From contig JACESI010000001.1 of assembly GCA_013911885.1 (NCBI GenBank), positions 1 to 64,000 of the forward strand: 64,000 nt of DNA, read 5' to 3'. Each line of letters begins with the position of its first letter. Position 1 is the first letter of the stretch. Made by a program: the position numbers and the translations under genes. Below the pieces are notes generated by a model, which saw only the letters and a list, made by a program, of their open reading frames with translations, had not been told where the DNA came from and searched no databases. Of the stretch, positions 18,767-28,358 are shown in pieces. The stretch comes from Hyphomicrobiales bacterium (GTDB taxonomy: Bacteria; Pseudomonadota; Alphaproteobacteria; Rhizobiales; JACESI01).

Positions 18767-20605
18767 TTACCAGCGACGTTCAAATTGTTTGCGCAGAACC
18801 ACCGCGATGGCGTTCATCGCAATCAGGAATGCGAGAAGGACCAGGATCGCCGCGGAGGTTTTCTGCTGAAAAGCCTGTTCCGGAAAATCGGCCCACATGA
18901 AGATCTGGACCGGGAGCACCGTTGACGGATCAAGCGGCCCGCCCGGAACGTCAACGATGAAGGCAACCATGCCGATCATGAGAAGCGGTGCGGTTTCACC
19001 GAGCGCCTGCGCCATGCCGATGATGGTGCCGGTGAGAATGCCGGGCATCGCAAGCGGCAAAACATGATGCAGCACCGCCTGTAATTTCGACGCACCGACG
19101 CCGAGCGCCGCCTCGCGGATCGAAGGCGGAACCGATCGCAAGGCCGCACGCCCGGCGATGATGATCGTGGGCAGGGTCATGAGCGCGAGCACCATGCCGC
19201 CAACCAGGGGCGCGGATCGCGGCAGCCCGAAAATATTCAGGAACATGGCAAGGCCCAGAAGACCGAACACGATCGAGGGCACAGCGGCAAGGTTGTTGAT
19301 GTTGACCTCGATGATCTGCGTGATCCGGTTCTTCGGAGCGAATTCCTCAAGATATATCGCCGCTGCGACCCCGATTGGAAATGACAGCAGGAGCGTCACG
19401 AGCATCGTAAAGAACGAGCCCATCACCGCGCCCAGAATGCCGGCCTGTTCTGCCTCACGGCTCGCGCCGGTTGTGAAAAAAACCGAGTTGAAGCGGGTTT
19501 CGACGATGTCCTTTGATCCCAACTCGTCGAGCCATACAATTTCACGATCAGACAATTTGCGGTTGGCTTCGGGTTTTTCGAGAATATCGAGTTGCCACTG
19601 GCCTGCGGGCACCGGCGTCGCGCTCGCGAGCGGCACAAGCGCTTCGCCGACAACACCCGTCGGCGTCACGCTGGTGATTTTCACGACACCGCCGTTCAGC
19701 TTCACGAGGAACGACGGTACCTCGCTCGTCACCGGTTCGTTGACCCCCGGATTTTCAACACGGTTTTCGATCCCGGCGACTTTCTGCCCCATGGTTTCGA
19801 TCTCTGCCAGCACCCCCTGAAGTGCGCTCCGCGCCGTGTCGAGACGAAGCTGGATCGCGCTTCTTTCCGGCTCGGCAGCACCTGCAACCTGCGCTTCCAT
19901 CGAGGCGATATCGCCTTCCATGCGGGCTTGCGAGCGGCGTTTCCCGGCAATGCGCAAGTTCATGACCTCAGCCTGCTCTGCGATATTATCGCGGATGACA
20001 TTCCGGACACGGATGAAATCGGCTTCGCTGCTCGAAAGCGTGATCGTTCCCGATGTCGCGCTCGGCGTCAGCAAGCCGGTTGTCGGCAAGGTCTCGCGTT
20101 TCGTGATCTGATCCTTGAAATAAAGATCTGCCACATCGTCAAGCTGGACCGGAATATTGACGGTCTTGCCGATCAGCGAGGGATTTTCAAGAACGGCGGC
20201 GCGCAGTTGAATACCGGCATCGGAGGTCAGAAGACCGATGAGCGTGCGGCGGTCCTGGCGTCCCTCGATAAAGGGAAAAACAGCACTCATTGAATCGCGG
20301 ACGACCGCATCGAAATTGGCATTGCCGATCACGGCAGCATCGCCGGTCTTTTCAGGGTCGATGTCAGCCTGGCTCAATGTCACCGGCAGCGATACATAAT
20401 TATAGGTGAAGGCGAGATAGCCTGAGCTCACCACCGTCCACAAAAGAAGGACAAGGAAGAAGACCGCAAGAAGCACCGCGCTCATGCCGAGATATTTGAA
20501 CGATGCCTCGCGGCGGTAGCGCACCTTGAGCCGTTCATGGGCATCGTTCGATGTATGAAGGTCGGCGGCGCGCGCGCGCCCGCTCATGTCAACAAAATCA
20601 GTCAT
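18767..20605 (-). CDS. pstA: Phosphate ABC transporter permease PstA (long alphaproteobacterial form)
   Basis: PstA permease core (LNNLAAVPSIVFGLLGLAMFLNIFGLPRSAPLVGGMVLALMTLPTIIIAGRAALRSVPPS) with a long periplasmic N-terminal region. Start MTDFVDMSG. Confidence 0.94.
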   Translation of the reverse strand: MTDFVDMSGRARAADLHTSNDAHERLKVRYRREASFKYLGMSAVLLAVFFLVLLLWTVVSSGYLAFTYNYVSLPVTLSQADIDPEKTGDAAVIGNANFDAVVRDSMSAVFPFIEGRQDRRTLIGLLTSDAGIQLRAAVLENPSLIGKTVNIPVQLDDVADLYFKDQITKRETLPTTGLLTPSATSGTITLSSSEADFIRVRNVIRDNIAEQAEVMNLRIAGKRRSQARMEGDIASMEAQVAGAAEPERSAIQLRLDTARSALQGVLAEIETMGQKVAGIENRVENPGVNEPVTSEVPSFLVKLNGGVVKITSVTPTGVVGEALVPLASATPVPAGQWQLDILEKPEANRKLSDREIVWLDELGSKDIVETRFNSVFFTTGASREAEQAGILGAVMGSFFTMLVTLLLSFPIGVAAAIYLEEFAPKNRITQIIEVNINNLAAVPSIVFGLLGLAMFLNIFGLPRSAPLVGGMVLALMTLPTIIIAGRAALRSVPPSIREAALGVGASKLQAVLHHVLPLAMPGILTGTIIGMAQALGETAPLLMIGMVAFIVDVPGGPLDPSTVLPVQIFMWADFPEQAFQQKTSAAILVLLAFLIAMNAIAVVLRKQFERRW

Positions 20606-22064
20606 ATTGTTCCCGGTATTTTTGAACCACGCGAAGCGCGAAAACATTCAAGGCAAGGGTTACGCAAAACAGAAGCAGTCCAAGCGCGAAGGCGGCAAGC
20701 GTTTTGGCAGAATCGAATTCCTGATCCCCGACAAGAAGGGTGACGATCTGGACCGTTACCGTCGTGACCGCGTCAAGCGGATTGAAGGTGAGATTGGCCG
20801 CAAGTCCTGCCGCCATGACCACGATCATGGTTTCACCGACCGCGCGCGAAATCGCAAGAATCAAGGCTGAGACAATCCCCGGAAGCGCTGCCGGCAGAAC
20901 GACTTTCAAAATCGTCTCGGATTTGGTTGCGCCAAGCCCTGCCGAACCATCCCGCAGCGATTGCGGAACCGCGTTGATCACATCATCCGACAGTGAGGAA
21001 ATGAAGGGAATGATCATGATGCCCATGACGACGCCCGCCGCAAGCGCGCTCTCGGACGAAGCCGGGATAACGAAGCCGAACCAGCTTTCGGTAAAGATAC
21101 TGAGCCAGTCGAACGTATCGCGAATATAAGGCGCAACGGTCAGGGCCGCGAAAAAGCCATAGACCACGGTTGGGATCCCGGCCAGAATCTCTAGCACCGG
21201 CTTGGCAAGGGCGCGCACCCGCTGGCTCGCATAATCGGAGAGATAGACCGCTGAGAGAAGACCGATTGGCGCGGCGACGGAAATCGCGATCAGGGTAATG
21301 AGGAACGTACCCGCAAGCAGCGGAATGGCGCCGAAGACTTCGCTGTTGCGGCTTGCCGCCTCCGCGAGTTCGGCAGCCGACGCGCCCGCCGGCTCATAGG
21401 CACTTTGCGGGCTCCAGTGCAGGCCGAAGAGGAAGTCGAAAATCGGAACTTTCTGGAAAAACAGATAGGATTCAAAAACCAGTGAAAAGACGATGCCCAC
21501 GGTTGTCAGGATCGCAACGGCCGAAGCAGCAATCAGCGCGCCCATACTTACCCGCTCAACCACGTGACGGGTGCGCTTTGCCGCCGATATCTGATTATAG
21601 GCATAAGCAAAGCCAGCTCCCGCGAGAAGCAGGAGACCACCGGCAAGGACCCAGTTGGCCGTCGCCCTGAACGAGGCGGCATAAGCGCCGGCAGCAAGCC
21701 GGACTTCATCGGAACTGCTGCTGATTCCACCACTGGCAATGGCGTTTGCATCGCGCAGAAAAGCCTGTTGCTGCAGCTCAGGCAACAGCGAAAATGTATC
21801 GGCGAATTCCCGCGCCAGCGCCGAATTCAAGAGTTGGGGAAAAGCAATTGTAAAGACGGTGAGAACCAGAATGCCCGGCAGGGCCGTCCACAAACCGAGA
21901 TAGGAGCCGTGGAACCCCGGCAGGGAGTGCAGGTCCCGCGAATTGCCGTTAACGACACGTAGAGCGCGCGCCTTGCCAATATAATAACTGACGATGAAAG
22001 CAACGATCAGCCAGAAAAGCGGGGAAACCAACAACGCGCCTGCAAGGTGAGCAAAGAAAGACAT
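20598..22064 (-). CDS. pstC: Phosphate ABC transporter permease PstC (long form)
   Basis: PstC motifs (PVLEILAGIPTVVYGFFAALTVAPYI, SLRDGSAGLGATKSETILKVVLPAALPGIVSALILAISRAVGETM). Confidence 0.94.
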   Translation of the reverse strand: MSFFAHLAGALLVSPLFWLIVAFIVSYYIGKARALRVVNGNSRDLHSLPGFHGSYLGLWTALPGILVLTVFTIAFPQLLNSALAREFADTFSLLPELQQQAFLRDANAIASGGISSSSDEVRLAAGAYAASFRATANWVLAGGLLLLAGAGFAYAYNQISAAKRTRHVVERVSMGALIAASAVAILTTVGIVFSLVFESYLFFQKVPIFDFLFGLHWSPQSAYEPAGASAAELAEAASRNSEVFGAIPLLAGTFLITLIAISVAAPIGLLSAVYLSDYASQRVRALAKPVLEILAGIPTVVYGFFAALTVAPYIRDTFDWLSIFTESWFGFVIPASSESALAAGVVMGIMIIPFISSLSDDVINAVPQSLRDGSAGLGATKSETILKVVLPAALPGIVSALILAISRAVGETMIVVMAAGLAANLTFNPLDAVTTVTVQIVTLLVGDQEFDSAKTLAAFALGLLLFCVTLALNVFALRVVQKYREQYD

Positions 22065-22214
22065 GTGCGTTTACCCCTTACGCAACCAATTCCCGGCACG
22101 GGCCCGGCACCGGCAATTTAGACATTCGGATCTGGCCACCAGAAACCGGCCATCGGATCGGAGCCGCCGGTCGACCATGTCGACCGGCAGCGCCTCATCT
22201 TGTCGCTTTATCGC

Positions 22215-23240
22215 TTAGAGAGCGAGCGGTGTCAGGTTTTTCGCTTTTTCAGCAATCGCATCACGATCTGCTTTTGGCAGCGGGATCAGGCCTTTAAGCG
22301 CGAGATAACCATCGTCACCCCAGGCTGCTTCGTTGGTGAACTCAGCAACATATTCGGAGATGCCAGGGATCACACCAACATGCTCTTTCTTGACGTAGAA
22401 ATAGAGCGAGCGAGCGATCGAGTATTCGCCGGAAGCGATTTTCTCGAATACAGGCTGCGATCCATCAACTGTTGCGCCTTTGATCTTGTCGGCGTTCTGA
22501 TCCAGGAACGAGAAACCGAAAATACCAACGGCCTGTGGGTTTGCTTCGAGCTTCTGTACGATCAGGTTGTCGTTTTCGCCTGCTTCGATGAAGGCGCCGT
22601 CTTCACGGATTTCGGTGAAGATTTTTTCAAAAGCCTTCTTGTCGTCCTTGCTCAGCGCTTTCAGGCTGTCGATTTTTTTCGCTCCGCCTTCCATCGCAAG
22701 CTCAACAAACGCATCGCGTGTGCCGGATGTCGGAGGGGGGCCAAGCACCTCGATCTTTTCGGCTGGCAGCGAAGCGTCGATGTCTGACCATTTCTTGTAT
22801 GGGTTGGCGACCATCTTGCCGTCAACAGGTACGTTTTTGGCAAGCGCGAGGAAAATCTGCTTCGAGGTCACGTTGAAGTCGGCGCCGGATTTAGCATTGG
22901 CGAGAACGATACCGTCAAAACCAATTTTGACTTCTACTGGCGTTACACCATTTTCTTTGCATGCCGAGAATTCTTTGTCTTTCATCCGGCGCGAAGAATT
23001 GGTGATGTCTGGCGTTTTTTCGCCAACACCCGAACAGAACAGCTTCAGGCCGCCGCCGGAACCGGTCGATTCAACGACAGGCGTCGTGAAGCCGGATTTT
23101 TTGCCAAACTGCTCAGCCACGGCCGTTGAGAACGGAAATACCGTGGATGAACCGACGATTGAGATTTTGTCGCGTGCGTGCGCGGAGCCTGCGACGAGCA
23201 GAGCGGAAAGCGCGACGCCGATGAATGCAGTTTTTTTCAC
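22215..23240 (-). CDS. pstS: Phosphate ABC transporter substrate-binding protein PstS
   Basis: KISIVGSSTVFPFSTAVAEQFGKKSGFTTPVVESTGSGGGLKLFCSG. Signal peptide starts at GTG 23240 (VKKTAFIGVALSALLVAGSAHA), preceded by GGGAGA. Confidence 0.96.
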   Translation of the reverse strand: MKKTAFIGVALSALLVAGSAHARDKISIVGSSTVFPFSTAVAEQFGKKSGFTTPVVESTGSGGGLKLFCSGVGEKTPDITNSSRRMKDKEFSACKENGVTPVEVKIGFDGIVLANAKSGADFNVTSKQIFLALAKNVPVDGKMVANPYKKWSDIDASLPAEKIEVLGPPPTSGTRDAFVELAMEGGAKKIDSLKALSKDDKKAFEKIFTEIREDGAFIEAGENDNLIVQKLEANPQAVGIFGFSFLDQNADKIKGATVDGSQPVFEKIASGEYSIARSLYFYVKKEHVGVIPGISEYVAEFTNEAAWGDDGYLALKGLIPLPKADRDAIAEKAKNLTPLAL

Positions 23241-23384
23241 TGGAACATCTCCCTGGGAGTGATTTACCTGACGTGTCATGACCCGGTTCAAAGGGCCAGC
23301 CGCCTCGAATAACTTTCCATCGATCACTTTCATGTAAGCCAATGGCAAGCTGGCGCCAACTTATGCGCCTCACAATGCCCTTTT

Positions 23385-23413
23385 GTGACGTTTAAATGAC
23401 AATTTAATGACAT
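23385..23413 (-). promoter_or_regulatory. Pho box (PhoB binding site) upstream of pstS
   Basis: Minus strand ATGTCAT-TAAA-TTGTCAT-TTAA-ACGTCAC: three 7-mers at 11-bp period matching the CTGTCAT-N4-CTGTCAT Pho box. Confidence 0.85.
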
Positions 23414-23438
23414 AATAAGTATTTGAAAATAAACGTTT

Positions 23439-24809
23439 TTACTTTTTCTCGGTTTGATCAGTCGCCCTGATATAGACGGAGAATTGCGCGCCCTTGCCGG
23501 GCTTGCTGGTCACCTTCATATGAGCGTGATGGCGCGTCAGAATGTGTTTGACCACCGCAAGACCGAGGCCCGTACCCACTTTCCTTTTACTTTCATCGGC
23601 ATCCACACGATAAAACCGTTCGGTCAACCGCGGCAGATGCTCGCTCGCAATGCCCTTGCCATAATCGCGCACATCGATGCGGAAATATGCCCCGCCCTTG
23701 GCATCAAAGCCGGCCGGTGGGCCTGAGGGCTTCACGGCAATATCGATCTTGTCGCCGTCTGACCCGTATTTGCAGGCATTTTCAACAAGGTTCTGAACCA
23801 CCTGGAGGAGTTCGTCGCGATCACCGAGAACGATAAGCGGCTGCGCCGCCATGTCCACACTGATCTTAAGCCCGGCATCGCTTGCAAGCGGCGACAGCGC
23901 GTCGACCACGTGACCAATCACGGCCCTGAGATCGACCCGATCGGTCGGTCGCACATGGCTGCGCATTTCGATCCGGCTCAGCGAGAGAAGATCGTTGACG
24001 AGGCGTGCCATGCGCTGCGCCTGCGCAAGCATGATCTTGAGAAATTTCTCACGGCTTTCCTCGTCGTCACGCGCCGGACCCAGCAAGGTCTCGATGAAAC
24101 CCGTGAGCGAGGCGATCGGGGTGCGTAATTCGTGGCTCACATTGGCGATGAAGTCGCTTCTGAGTTCGTCAAGGCGGAAGCGCTCGGTCTGCTCAAGCAT
24201 GACGACGAAAATGAAATCCGGGCCAGTCTCGCCTGCTTGCGATAAAACTGTTGCAGGCTGGGTCTCGTTGCCACGCGGCAAGGTGATCGGCGAGAAATAA
24301 GCGAGATAATGCCGCTCGGTCGGGAACCGCACCCTATGCATGACAGAGACGGGTCCGCTCGATTCCTGCGCCTTCTTCAACGCCGCAACGATATCGGGAT
24401 CACGGAATTTGAGCGTAAGCGGCTCGCCCTGCACGATGGTGCCGAACACATCACGCATCGGTGCATTGGTGTGGCGCACGATGCCGCGCCCATCAAGCAC
24501 GATGCTTGGCTCAGGCAGGGCATTGACGAAAAGCTTCACCTGCGTTTCCGGCCAGATCCGGCGCGGGTGCTCGCGGATCTCTTCGTCCGGCACGCGCACG
24601 AGCGGCGGCACCTTCCGCCGTGAGAAAGCTGCAACCGCCAGAATGAAGCCATAGGCGAGCGTTAGGCGGAGGCCGCTATCGGGCCATACGGTCGAAAAAT
24701 AGATGAAAACCAGACCGACCGAAAACAGAAGCCAGCGCGCCTCGGCAAGCCGCTGCATCGGCGAGGCGCGGGTGGACAGGCCTGAGAGTTCGTTTGCTGG
24801 ATAAGCCAT
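23439..24809 (-). CDS. phoR: Phosphate regulon sensor histidine kinase PhoR
   Basis: HisKA (DFIANVSHELRTPIASLTGFIETL), PAS-like domain, HATPase (GTGLGLAVVKHILTRH). Adjacent to the pst operon. Confidence 0.94.
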   Translation of the reverse strand: MAYPANELSGLSTRASPMQRLAEARWLLFSVGLVFIYFSTVWPDSGLRLTLAYGFILAVAAFSRRKVPPLVRVPDEEIREHPRRIWPETQVKLFVNALPEPSIVLDGRGIVRHTNAPMRDVFGTIVQGEPLTLKFRDPDIVAALKKAQESSGPVSVMHRVRFPTERHYLAYFSPITLPRGNETQPATVLSQAGETGPDFIFVVMLEQTERFRLDELRSDFIANVSHELRTPIASLTGFIETLLGPARDDEESREKFLKIMLAQAQRMARLVNDLLSLSRIEMRSHVRPTDRVDLRAVIGHVVDALSPLASDAGLKISVDMAAQPLIVLGDRDELLQVVQNLVENACKYGSDGDKIDIAVKPSGPPAGFDAKGGAYFRIDVRDYGKGIASEHLPRLTERFYRVDADESKRKVGTGLGLAVVKHILTRHHAHMKVTSKPGKGAQFSVYIRATDQTEKK

Positions 24810-24974
24810 TCACTCCATCTTATGGTCCGGCATTGGAAAGAGGGAACGCCATTGTTGCACAGAACCAGCAGACCTTGTGGCATCTGCCTTGGTTTTTCCC
24901 GAACACAATCGCCAATCACGCGCCGACACGCTATAGATCGCACTTTCGATATAGATCAATCTTCTAAGGGCAGT

Positions 24975-25925
24975 ATGACAATGAAGAACGACGGCAAGAA
25001 GTCCCAAGACGAGTCCGAGCCGAAAGGTACGCCAAAAAATGCCAGGGCCAAAGCGGCAAGCGCGGCAAAAAATGCTGATCTCATGAGCCTATTCGATCTT
25101 GAAAATCCGGTTCTGGCACCGGAAATCGAAGCGGCCGCCTTCACCTCCGGCGGCTACCCTTACAAGAAACAGATGAAAAACGAGGAGTATTTGCCCGCGA
25201 TCCGGCTCCTCCAGATCGAACTTGTCAAGGTGCAGAAATGGGTCCGCGAAAAAGGCGAAAGGGTCGTCATTGTTTTCGAGGGGCGCGATGCAGCCGGAAA
25301 GGGCGGCACGATCAACGCCTTCAAGGAATTCCAGAACCCGCGCCACACCCGCGTCGTTGCGCTCGCAGCACCGGATCTGCGTGAGCAGGGCGAACTCTAT
25401 TTCCAGCGCTATATTCGCCACTTGCCGACGCGCGGCGAAATGGTGCTGTTCGACCGCTCCTGGTACAACCGCGCCGGGGTCGAGCCGGTCATGGGTTTCT
25501 GCAGCCTCGAAGAAACCGACCATTTCCTGAAGGAGGCGCCGCGGTTCGAGCATATTCTGGTCGAAGACGGCGTCCGCCTGTTCAAGATCTGGCTCAATGT
25601 CGGGCGCGAGATGCAGCTGAAGCGGTTCCACGACCGTCGTCACGACCCGCTGCGCGACTGGAAGCTCTCGCCCGTCGACATCAAGGCGCTCGAAAAATGG
25701 GACGCTTACACCAGGGCGCGCGACGTGATGTTTGCCCGCACCCATTCCTCCCATGCGCCGTGGACGATCATCCGCTCCAATGACAAGAAGCGTGCCCGGC
25801 TCAATGCCATCCGCCACGTGCTGGCCTCGCTTGATTATACCGGAAAGGACGCCGCCGTGATCGGCGATCTCGACCCGAAGATCATCGGTTTCGGGCCCTC
25901 CTTCATCGCCAAAAAGAAAGACTGA
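24975..25925 (+). CDS. ppk2: Polyphosphate kinase 2
   Basis: PPK2 motifs: VFEGRDAAGKGGTINAF, MVLFDRSWYNRAGVEPVMGFC, W-x-x-I-x-SNDKKRARLN. ATG 24975 preferred over ORF start 24822. Confidence 0.94.
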   Translation: MTMKNDGKKSQDESEPKGTPKNARAKAASAAKNADLMSLFDLENPVLAPEIEAAAFTSGGYPYKKQMKNEEYLPAIRLLQIELVKVQKWVREKGERVVIVFEGRDAAGKGGTINAFKEFQNPRHTRVVALAAPDLREQGELYFQRYIRHLPTRGEMVLFDRSWYNRAGVEPVMGFCSLEETDHFLKEAPRFEHILVEDGVRLFKIWLNVGREMQLKRFHDRRHDPLRDWKLSPVDIKALEKWDAYTRARDVMFARTHSSHAPWTIIRSNDKKRARLNAIRHVLASLDYTGKDAAVIGDLDPKIIGFGPSFIAKKKD

Positions 25926-26033
25926 CCGCAGCACGTCAGACTGCTTAGCATATGCGACAGATCTTGACTCCGGCAAACGGCAGGTGTTGATTGCTCACGT
26001 CCAGTCGGACAGTGTATCCATCGGCCAGGTGCC

Positions 26034-26345
26034 ATGATCGTTTGTCATTGCAACTATATTTCAACTGAGGAAATCGAGGCGGTCATTATGGACCTTCTCG
26101 AGACCGACCCCTGGCAATTGATTGTACCATTACAGGTCTATCATCAGCTGGAGAAGCGGGGACGCTGCTGCGGCTGCTTTCCGAACGTCGTGAACATCAT
26201 CGTCGATACGGTGCGCCGCTATCATGAGCAGCACCTGACCCCGGCAACGGAAATCATTTCGCTGGTCGAGCGGATCAAGGCAAGGCACGAGGCCTGCATA
26301 ACGGCTCAGCGACTGATGCGACGTCGCGTTCAGAGCGCCGCCTGA
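26034..26345 (+). CDS. bfd: Bacterioferritin-associated ferredoxin-like (2Fe-2S) protein
   Basis: MIVCHCNYISTEEIEAV...RGRCCGCFPNVVNIIVD: the Bfd/BFD-like [2Fe-2S] CxC...CxxC pattern. Next gene is bfr. Confidence 0.85.
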   Translation: MIVCHCNYISTEEIEAVIMDLLETDPWQLIVPLQVYHQLEKRGRCCGCFPNVVNIIVDTVRRYHEQHLTPATEIISLVERIKARHEACITAQRLMRRRVQSAA

Positions 26346-26424
26346 AGGTCGCGCAGTCTTTCCAGCTTGCCCGTTCCAGCTTGGTCTCTTAACCGCACTT
26401 GGCCGCCCCAGCCATCTTTACAAA

Positions 26425-26439
26425 TTAGAATTATTCTAA
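26425..26439. promoter_or_regulatory. Irr-box-like (iron control element) palindrome upstream of bfr
   Basis: Perfect inverted repeat TTAGAAT-T-ATTCTAA matching the published TTAGAA-N3-TTCTAA Irr motif, 75 bp before the bfr start. Confidence 0.75.
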
Positions 26440-26513
26440 ACTGATCTTTACAGGACAGATGGATGGAACTATGATTCCAGTAAATTCGGTTCAACTGGCA
26501 TGAGGCATAGGCA

Positions 26514-26996
26514 ATGAAGGGTCACGATCTGGTCATCGAGCGTCTGAACGAGGCGCTCCGTCTCGAACTTGGCGCGATCAATCAATATTGGTTGCATTAT
26601 CGGCTGCTTGACGACTGGGGCTATGGCAAGCTTGCACGCAAGGAGAAGGAAGAATCCAAGGAAGAAATGGTCCACGCCGATAAAATCATCGAGCGGATTA
26701 TCTTCCTCGAGGGCCACCCGAACCTTCAGACCTTTGCACCGCTGCGCATCGGTCGCAATGTGAAGGAAGTTCTGGAAGCAGATCTTGCCGGAGAGCGCGA
26801 GGCGCTCGCCTCCTACAAGAAATCGCGCGAAGTCTGCCATGATGTTGGCGACTATGTGACAATGCAGATTTTCGAGGAACTTCTTGTCGACGAAGAAGGT
26901 CACACGGATTTTCTGGAAACCCAGATCGAGCTCCTCACAAAGATCGGCGAGGAACGCTATGGCCTGCTCAATGCACTTCCGGCGGATGAGGCTTAA
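26514..26996 (+). CDS. bfr: Bacterioferritin
   Basis: [65 protein letters not shown]. Confidence 0.96.
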   Translation: MKGHDLVIERLNEALRLELGAINQYWLHYRLLDDWGYGKLARKEKEESKEEMVHADKIIERIIFLEGHPNLQTFAPLRIGRNVKEVLEADLAGEREALASYKKSREVCHDVGDYVTMQIFEELLVDEEGHTDFLETQIELLTKIGEERYGLLNALPADEA

Positions 26997-28153
26997 GGTC
27001 GGTTGACCCTGAAATGTTTCGAGAGTTTGAGACCCTGCCCCTGATAGTTCGACGTCGCGATTGCGCCGTATAGCGTTGTCGGCGGCTCCAGCATCGATTC
27101 GTAGACGAGGCGGCCGATCGTCTGGCCATGTTCGAGAATGAACGGGACTTCATGGCTGCGCACCTCGAGGACAGCACGGCTGCCGCTGCCGCCTGCCGCC
27201 GAATGGCCGAAACCGGGGTCGAAAAATCCCGCATAATGCACCCGGAATTCACCGACCAGCGGATCAAACGGCACCATTTCGGCGGCATAATGGGGCGGCA
27301 CATGCACCGCCTCGTTTGAAACAAGAATATAAAACTGGTCCGGATCGAGGACGAGCGAGCCATAGTCAGGGCCCGAGCCATGGGCATAGATCGGCTCCCA
27401 GAAATCACGCACCTCGAGGGCTGCCTTGACATCCATGTCGATGACGCCGGTGTGGCGTTTGCCGCGATAGCCGACAAGTCCGCCATCGCCGCCATCACGA
27501 CCGCCATCAAGGCCAGCCCCTCCATGCAGATCGATCGAAAGCGCAATGCCATTGCCGATATGAGCCGTGCTCGAGGCGACCAGCGTTTCCGCGCGGTCAA
27601 GATCGGCCAGCGCCGCATCGGAAAGCAGCGCATGGCCGAGCCGGAAGCGGATCTGGCTGAGCCGCGACCCGGTGCGGACAACAACCGGGAAGGTGCGCGG
27701 GCTGACCTCAAGATAGAGCGGGCCGCGATAGCCCGGCGGAACCTGATCGAATTCGCGTGCATGGTCGGTGATGACGCGGGTGAACACGTCAAGCCTGCCG
27801 GTCGAACTTTTCGGATTGGCCGAAGCCGAAAGCCCGGCAGGCAGTGCAAGGCTTTCAAGAAGGGGAATGATATAAACACAGCCGACTTCAAGAACCGCCC
27901 CGGCGAGCAGGGAAATCTCGTGCAGCCTGACCCGCGCGAGACGGTCCGCAACCGTGCGTTCTGTTCCCGGCAGAAAGCTTGCCCGCACCCGATAAGCGGC
28001 CTGCCCAAGGCGAAGATCGAGGCTTGCGGGTTGAATCTGGTCGTCATCGAGCGGACGCGCGGGCATGATCGCGCCGACGTCGACCAGCGCCGCAATATGC
28101 TGGCTTGCCAGAATTCCTGCCGCTCCCGCCTTTTCCAGCGCCGTCAAACCCAC
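26993..28153 (-). CDS. dcd: dCTP deaminase family protein (duplicated-domain form common in alphaproteobacteria)
   Basis: [12 protein letters not shown] near the N-terminus, [12 protein letters not shown], second domain ([23 protein letters not shown]). Confidence 0.85.
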   Translation of the reverse strand: MGLTALEKAGAAGILASQHIAALVDVGAIMPARPLDDDQIQPASLDLRLGQAAYRVRASFLPGTERTVADRLARVRLHEISLLAGAVLEVGCVYIIPLLESLALPAGLSASANPKSSTGRLDVFTRVITDHAREFDQVPPGYRGPLYLEVSPRTFPVVVRTGSRLSQIRFRLGHALLSDAALADLDRAETLVASSTAHIGNGIALSIDLHGGAGLDGGRDGGDGGLVGYRGKRHTGVIDMDVKAALEVRDFWEPIYAHGSGPDYGSLVLDPDQFYILVSNEAVHVPPHYAAEMVPFDPLVGEFRVHYAGFFDPGFGHSAAGGSGSRAVLEVRSHEVPFILEHGQTIGRLVYESMLEPPTTLYGAIATSNYQGQGLKLSKHFRVNRP

Positions 28154-28245
28154 CGCTGCATCACTCCATGCCCATCAGTCAGCCTCTATCCCTAACCAGA
28201 AGGTGAATTGACGCCAAGCCGAAATGGTCATATCTAAGCGCTTAT

Positions 28246-28300
28246 CCCGTGGTGATTTGAGCGACCAGCTTGCGGCCACGTTAAACAAACAGCTAAACGG
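28246..28300 (+). ncRNA. SAM-II (metA motif) riboswitch aptamer
   Basis: CCCGTGGTGATTTGAGCGACCAGCTTGCGGCCACGTTAAACAAACAGCTAAACGG: conserved GTGATTTG, GCnGCCACGTTAAA and GCTAAA segments with CGTGG/CCACG P1 pairing, upstream of metZ. Confidence 0.95.
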
Positions 28301-28312
28301 TTGGAACGGGTG

Positions 28313-28342
28313 AACCCGGCCAACTTTTGGTCGGGTTTTTTG
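28313..28342 (+). terminator. Intrinsic terminator (riboswitch expression platform) before metZ
   Basis: AACCCGGCCAA-ctt-TTGGTCGGGTT followed by a T-run, 16 bp before the metZ ATG. Confidence 0.85.
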
Positions 28343-28358
28343 TTAAGGATTTTTGACC

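Noticed and set aside
24822-24974. 51-residue N-terminal extension of ppk2
   Set aside because: Starts next to phoR and lacks PPK2 similarity; ATG 24975 gives a typical N-terminus.
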